From NCBI RefSeq assembly GCF_045862745.1, contig NZ_BQXN01000035.1, forward strand, positions 1 to 17,556: a stretch of 17,556 nt of DNA, written 5' to 3'. Shown here one piece after another: positions 14,116 through 17,556 of the stretch. The position numbers and the translations under genes were made by a program. Source of the stretch: Furfurilactobacillus entadae (lineage in GTDB: Bacteria > Bacillota > Bacilli > Lactobacillales > Lactobacillaceae). The notes under the pieces are model-generated. The model was not told the DNA's origin, made no database searches, and saw only the letters and a program-made list of their open reading frames with translations. Positions within the stretch are counted from its first letter, which is position 1, and every line of letters begins with the position of its first letter.

Positions 14116-14165
14116 ACCAGTAAACTAGGTTTAACAGTAAGAGAACGTTTGTTTGGAGGTTGATT

Positions 14166-15230
14166 ATGGAGAGACAACACTACTTAAATTTAATTGATGA
14201 TGAACTGTCAACTGCCCCCTGGTTTGTCCAAGAATATTACCAGGCAAAATCAACGATCCCATTATCGCCGGCAACGTTATATCAATATTTGACAGAGTTT
14301 CGGCGCTTCTTCAACTGGTTGATCAGTGAAGGCTTAACGCCTGCTAAAACACCAGCAACCGTTGACATTCAGGTTCTTGCGTCGCTTAAGAAAGAAACCG
14401 TTGATTTATATAAATCAGCGTTACTCAATCAGGCAAAACTAACAGGTGTCGCTGGCAACCGCGCCCACCCGACCATTAATCGCTCGCTAAACGCCCTCGC
14501 GTCGCTTTTTAAATACTTAACCGAAGACACCGAGGATGAACACGGTGAAGCGTACTTTAATCGCAACGTGATGCACAAAATCGCGTTAGTTCGAACAAAC
14601 GAAACGTATGCCACCCGGGCGGCAAACCTGAAGACAAAGCTCATGCTGGGTCACACAGATCATGACTACCTTGATTTTATTAATGACAAGTATGAACAGC
14701 AGTTAACGCCAACCCAAAATCGCTATTTCCAACGAGATAAGCAACGGGACCTTGCCGTTAATGCACTTTTGCTTGGCAGCGGCTTACGCGTTTCAGAAGC
14801 TGCTAACGCGGACTTACGCCACCTTAACCTAAAAACCGGAACCATTGGCGTCGTTCGCAAGGGTGGTCAACGCGATACCGTCCCCATTGCACCATGGACA
14901 TTACCGTATATTCAAGCCTATGTTGACATTCGCACTGCCACCTACCAGGCAACCCCCACCGATCACGCCCTCTTTTTAAGTCGGTACCGTGGCCATGCAT
15001 CTCGGCTTCAAGCAAGTTCCGTGGAAAAAATGGTGGCTAAATACTCTAGTGCGTTTAAAGTCCGCATTACCCCACACAAGTTACGGCATACGCTAGCATC
15101 TAAGCTTTATCTAGCGACTAAAAATGAACAACTTGTGGCGACCCAGTTGGGGCAAAACTCAACAAGTGCCACCGGTCTTTACACACACATCATTGATGAA
15201 GAGCAACGTGAGGGCTTAGAAAAAATGTAG
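14166..15230 (+). CDS. xerS: XerS-type tyrosine recombinase
   Basis: A 354-residue site-specific recombinase, matching XerS length (about 356). The N-terminal core-binding domain opens with the XerS-like APWFVQEYYQAK, then TLYQYLTEFRRFFNWL. Catalytic residues are Arg 208 (GSGLRVSEA), Lys 232 (VRKGGQRDT), His 304 and Arg 307 (ITPHKLRHT) and the nucleophile Tyr 339 (GLYTHI). The residue usually His in the LGH motif is Gln 330 (TQLGQNSTS), a notable change. XerS normally resolves chromosome dimers at a difSL site with FtsK. A TTG at 14160 is in frame, but the ATG at 14166 has GGAGG at 14155-14159 with a 6-nt spacer. The role as housekeeping XerS is inferred; a mobile-element integrase is less likely given the XerS N-terminus. 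Confidence 0.87.
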   Translation: MERQHYLNLIDDELSTAPWFVQEYYQAKSTIPLSPATLYQYLTEFRRFFNWLISEGLTPAKTPATVDIQVLASLKKETVDLYKSALLNQAKLTGVAGNRAHPTINRSLNALASLFKYLTEDTEDEHGEAYFNRNVMHKIALVRTNETYATRAANLKTKLMLGHTDHDYLDFINDKYEQQLTPTQNRYFQRDKQRDLAVNALLLGSGLRVSEAANADLRHLNLKTGTIGVVRKGGQRDTVPIAPWTLPYIQAYVDIRTATYQATPTDHALFLSRYRGHASRLQASSVEKMVAKYSSAFKVRITPHKLRHTLASKLYLATKNEQLVATQLGQNSTSATGLYTHIIDEEQREGLEKM

Positions 15231-15281
15231 GACCCCTGTCCCAATGATTGTCGTGTGCTTAAAATACGCATGACACATTGA

Positions 15282-15310
15282 TTAACGTTCATTAATTTTT
15301 TTGATACAAT
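15282..15310 (+). promoter_or_regulatory. Promoter of the alcohol dehydrogenase gene
   Basis: TTAACG (15282-15287), a 17-bp spacer and TACAAT (15305-15310). A leader of about 70 nt follows before the ATG. Confidence 0.5.
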
Positions 15311-15384
15311 TAGCACAAGGTTTGCAACGATGTTTATTGCTAACTGCAATCACATAACCCACTACAAACAAAGGAAGTTCATTT

Positions 15385-16425
15385 ATGAAAAGCACAGTTT
15401 TTATCAAACCAAACGTAGTCGCCGTTGAAGACATTGCTAAACCAACAATCGAAGCTGCCGACGATGTGATCATTAAGGTTGTTCGGACGTGTGTCTGTGG
15501 TTCCGACCTCTGGGCCTACCGTGGTTTAGAAGATAAGGCCGAACATTCACAAAACAGCGGCCATGAAGCCATCGGAATTGTGGAAGAAGTTGGTTCTGAC
15601 ATCACCACTGTGGTTCCTGGTGACTTTGTTATTGCACCATTCACCCACGGTTGCGGCCATTGTGCTGCATGTCTCGCCGGTTTTGATGGGGACTGTCAAG
15701 AACACCAAAACAACTTTAGTGCCGGTGTTCAGGCACAATACATTCGGTTCCAACATGGTGAATGGGCCCTCGTTAAGGTGCCTGGCCAGCCAAGCGATTA
15801 CAGTGAAGAGATGCTGAAGTCACTGTTAAGTTTAGCCGACGTTATGGCAACAGGTTACCATGCGGCTCGTGTGGCCAATGTCACGACTGGTGATACCGTT
15901 GTGGTTGTTGGTGATGGTGCCGTTGGCCTTTGTGGTGTCATTGCCGCAAAAATGCGCGGTGCAAAGCGAATCATTATCATGAGTCGGCACGAAGATCGCC
16001 AACGCCTAGCGACTGAATTTGGGGCAACCGATATCATTGCCACGCGTGGTGCTGAAGCCGAAGCCCAAGTTCGCGAATTAACGAACGGTGCTGGCGCCGA
16101 TGCTGTTTTGGAATGTGTTGGGACGGAACTATCCAACGAAACTGCTATGAACATTGCTCGTCCCGGTGCCATCGTTGGTCGGGTTGGTCTCCCTCACGAA
16201 CCCAAAATGGACATGACCGCATCATTCTACAACAACACGATCATCGCCGGTGGTCCTGCTTCCGTAACGACCTATGACAAGCAGGTCTTGCTGAAGGCCG
16301 TTTTGGATGGCGACATTCATCCTGGTAAGGTGTTCACCGAAACGTTTAAATTAGATGATATTAACGCCGCCTATCAAGCAATGACAAACCGTGAAGCTAT
16401 TAAGACACTTATTACCGTTGATTAA
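15385..16425 (+). CDS. Zinc-dependent alcohol dehydrogenase (MDR family)
   Basis: A 346-residue medium-chain dehydrogenase. Catalytic zinc ligands are Cys 38 (VCGSDLW), His 60/Glu 61 (SGHEAIG) and, typical of this subgroup, Asp 152 in LADVMATGYHA. The structural zinc lobe is complete: Cys 90, 93, 96 and 104 in THGCGHCAACLAGFDGDC. The Rossmann motif is GDGAVG at 176-181, and SRHEDRQ after the second strand suggests NADP-type preference. It would reduce aldehydes or oxidise secondary or aromatic alcohols in the cytoplasm; the exact substrate cannot be stated. GGAAG precedes the ATG. It has its own promoter, and a strong two-way terminator follows, so it is monocistronic. Confidence 0.93.
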   Translation: MKSTVFIKPNVVAVEDIAKPTIEAADDVIIKVVRTCVCGSDLWAYRGLEDKAEHSQNSGHEAIGIVEEVGSDITTVVPGDFVIAPFTHGCGHCAACLAGFDGDCQEHQNNFSAGVQAQYIRFQHGEWALVKVPGQPSDYSEEMLKSLLSLADVMATGYHAARVANVTTGDTVVVVGDGAVGLCGVIAAKMRGAKRIIIMSRHEDRQRLATEFGATDIIATRGAEAEAQVRELTNGAGADAVLECVGTELSNETAMNIARPGAIVGRVGLPHEPKMDMTASFYNNTIIAGGPASVTTYDKQVLLKAVLDGDIHPGKVFTETFKLDDINAAYQAMTNREAIKTLITVD

Positions 16426-16470
16426 TTATCAGTTCGTCATCATGGTGATTATAAATCCTTAGAACGATAA

Positions 16471-16508
16471 AAATACCGCTGCCCAGTTGATTTTGGGCAG
16501 CGGTATTT
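16471..16508. terminator. Bidirectional intrinsic terminator between convergent genes
   Basis: Perfect 14-bp arms AAATACCGCTGCCC and GGGCAGCGGTATTT enclose a 10-nt loop, with T runs following on both strands. It serves both the alcohol dehydrogenase gene and the minus-strand peptidase gene. Confidence 0.9.
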
Positions 16509-16533
16509 TTATTTGTCAGCATTTATGAACCGA

Positions 16534-17556
16534 TTAGTCCTTGTGTAAGGCTTCGGCAGGTGTCCCTGTTGCGTTGATATCGTCTGCATCATTTGAACGG
16601 CAGTTCCAGATGTAATCCAGTGAATGCCATCCAGTTGTAACGTGCAGTGGGTCCTGAACATAAACATTGCCATTAGAGTACTGGGATAGAACAACTTCGT
16701 GTGTCGTACCACTGCCCCAGCTTGCTGGAATGAACGGTGCACGAACTGCCATTACAACAGCGTGACCGTGCTCAATTGCATCTTTAATGCTAGCAGCAGA
16801 ATATAATGGGTCAACGTTTAAACCATAGTTATGTGCAGTTTGAATAAGCCCGGCTTGATCCGTTCCGACAATTCCGTGGTTATAACGGGTGTTTGCATAA
16901 CCATACTGTGCAACCTGTAATGGTTCAACATCATAACCGTACCCACTAACAACCATTGCAATACTCGTTAATACACACGCGGTTTGTGCAACGGTGTGGC
17001 CGCCAAATGCGTAGTACCCCCATCGAGGATCATTTTGCGCATAGTAGAATGGAACAAAATATAGTGCACCAGTCGTGTTATCAAAGCGGAATAAATCGCC
17101 GTGAATACGTTGTTCGCCGTAAAGCATGTGCCCTTGACCATCATAATAAACAGTCTTGTTATTATTATAAGGCGTCATGTTTTGGAAACCGTATTGCATG
17201 GCACCATCATCACGGCTAAATAGGTACCAATTATTATTGATTTTTGCTTCACCGTAGACCATTTGCCCATTAGCATTATAGTAGACGGTTTTGTTGTGAC
17301 CATAGTTTGCTAAGTTTTGGAAATCACGCTGCATAGCACCATCATCGCGACTAAACAAGTACCAGTTATTATTGATTTTTGCTTCACCGTAGACCATTTG
17401 CCCATTGGCATTATAGTAGACGGTTTTGTTGTGACCATAGTTCGCTAAATTTTGGAAATCACGCTGCATGGCACCGTCATCGCGACTAAACAAGTACCAG
17501 TTATTATTGATTTTTGCTTCACCGTAGACCATTTGCCCATTGGCATTATAGTAGAC
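16534..17556 (-). CDS. Secreted C39-like cysteine peptidase with YG-type wall-binding repeats (5' end missing)
   Basis: The gene enters from the right window edge, so its N-terminus and signal peptide are outside; 340 residues are seen. The N-terminal half of this part is an array of YG-type repeats, VYYNANGQMVYGEAKINNNW and SRDDGAMQ, in 45-residue units; the third is diverged and ends in an ALYFV linker. The C-terminal half is a C39-like (Peptidase_C39_2) domain starting at FYYAQNDPRWGYYAFG. Counting from the first in-window Met (17532), Cys 186 lies in QTACVLTSIAMV, His 278 in GTTHEVVLSQY and Asp 294 in VYVQDP, a plausible catalytic triad. Related lactobacillus proteins are wall-bound and thought to process peptides or wall material. 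The substrate is not known. Confidence 0.85.
   Translation of the reverse strand, partial: VYYNANGQMVYGEAKINNNWYLFSRDDGAMQRDFQNLANYGHNKTVYYNANGQMVYGEAKINNNWYLFSRDDGAMQRDFQNLANYGHNKTVYYNANGQMVYGEAKINNNWYLFSRDDGAMQYGFQNMTPYNNNKTVYYDGQGHMLYGEQRIHGDLFRFDNTTGALYFVPFYYAQNDPRWGYYAFGGHTVAQTACVLTSIAMVVSGYGYDVEPLQVAQYGYANTRYNHGIVGTDQAGLIQTAHNYGLNVDPLYSAASIKDAIEHGHAVVMAVRAPFIPASWGSGTTHEVVLSQYSNGNVYVQDPLHVTTGWHSLDYIWNCRSNDADDINATGTPAEALHKD
17263..17556 (-). repeat. Near-identical 135-bp tandem coding repeats
   Basis: The unit at 17263-17397 and that at 17398-17532 encode the same 45 residues with only a few silent base changes; 17533-17556 starts another copy. The array probably continues past the window. 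Confidence 0.85.

Noticed and set aside
15855..16172. A 105-codon minus-strand open frame.
   Set aside because: It is a shadow of the alcohol dehydrogenase gene with a low-complexity composition.
1..17556. A CRISPR array, restriction system or phage-defence island.
   Set aside because: No spaced short repeats, cas genes, nucleases or methyltransferases are visible; the only tandem repeats are the coding repeats at the right end.

Overview
The window looks like chromosome from a low-to-moderate G+C lactic acid bacterium of the family Lactobacillaceae. The evidence is the AGGAGG-type ribosome binding sites, intrinsic terminators, a T-box-controlled histidyl-tRNA synthetase locus, a XerS-type single-chain recombinase, a lipoprotein-type peptide-binding protein, and a secreted C39-like peptidase with YG-type wall-binding repeats. 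I do not assign a genus or species.

Layout, left to right. (1) 1-2180: the 3' end of an IS3-family transposase, then a solitary oppA-like peptide-binding lipoprotein gene on the minus strand. Its roughly 300-nt leader contains a consensus promoter, a tiny ORF ending in a Trp-rich tail, a long hairpin and two tandem intrinsic terminators. This looks like an undescribed attenuation-type regulatory RNA. (2) 2278-4227: a GNAT acetyltransferase and an unusual protein of four Ig-like modules with no visible secretion signal. (3) 4322-7711: a tightly coupled four-gene operon of ABC ATPase, ABC-2 permease, DesK-like histidine kinase and DesR-like response regulator, the arrangement seen in B. subtilis yvfRSTU. 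A second GNAT gene with a TTG start follows. (4) 8315-9171: about 850 bp with no convincing gene.

(5) 9172-10999: an apparently intact T-box leader (minus strand) drives a broken hisS. The reading frame has an in-frame stop at codon 192. At about residue 379 the sequence jumps, out of frame, into the C-terminal part of a UPF0340/TIGR01440-like gene, which itself seems to carry an internal deletion. aspS, the usual partner of hisS, is absent. A working HisRS must therefore be encoded elsewhere. (6) 11061-12900: an APC-family amino acid permease and a MerR-family regulator form a minus-strand operon. (7) 12902-13941: an NTF2-like small protein and an NmrA-like NAD(P)-binding protein, both minus strand, the second preceded by a perfect 12-bp palindrome. 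(8) 14166-16508: XerS-type tyrosine recombinase and a zinc-dependent alcohol dehydrogenase, both plus strand. (9) 16534-17556: the 3' part of a secreted C39-like peptidase gene with near-identical 135-bp repeats, running off the window end.

The two loci most worth following up are the oppA leader and the T-box/hisS/UPF0340 wreck. All family names come from reading motifs; no database search was run.
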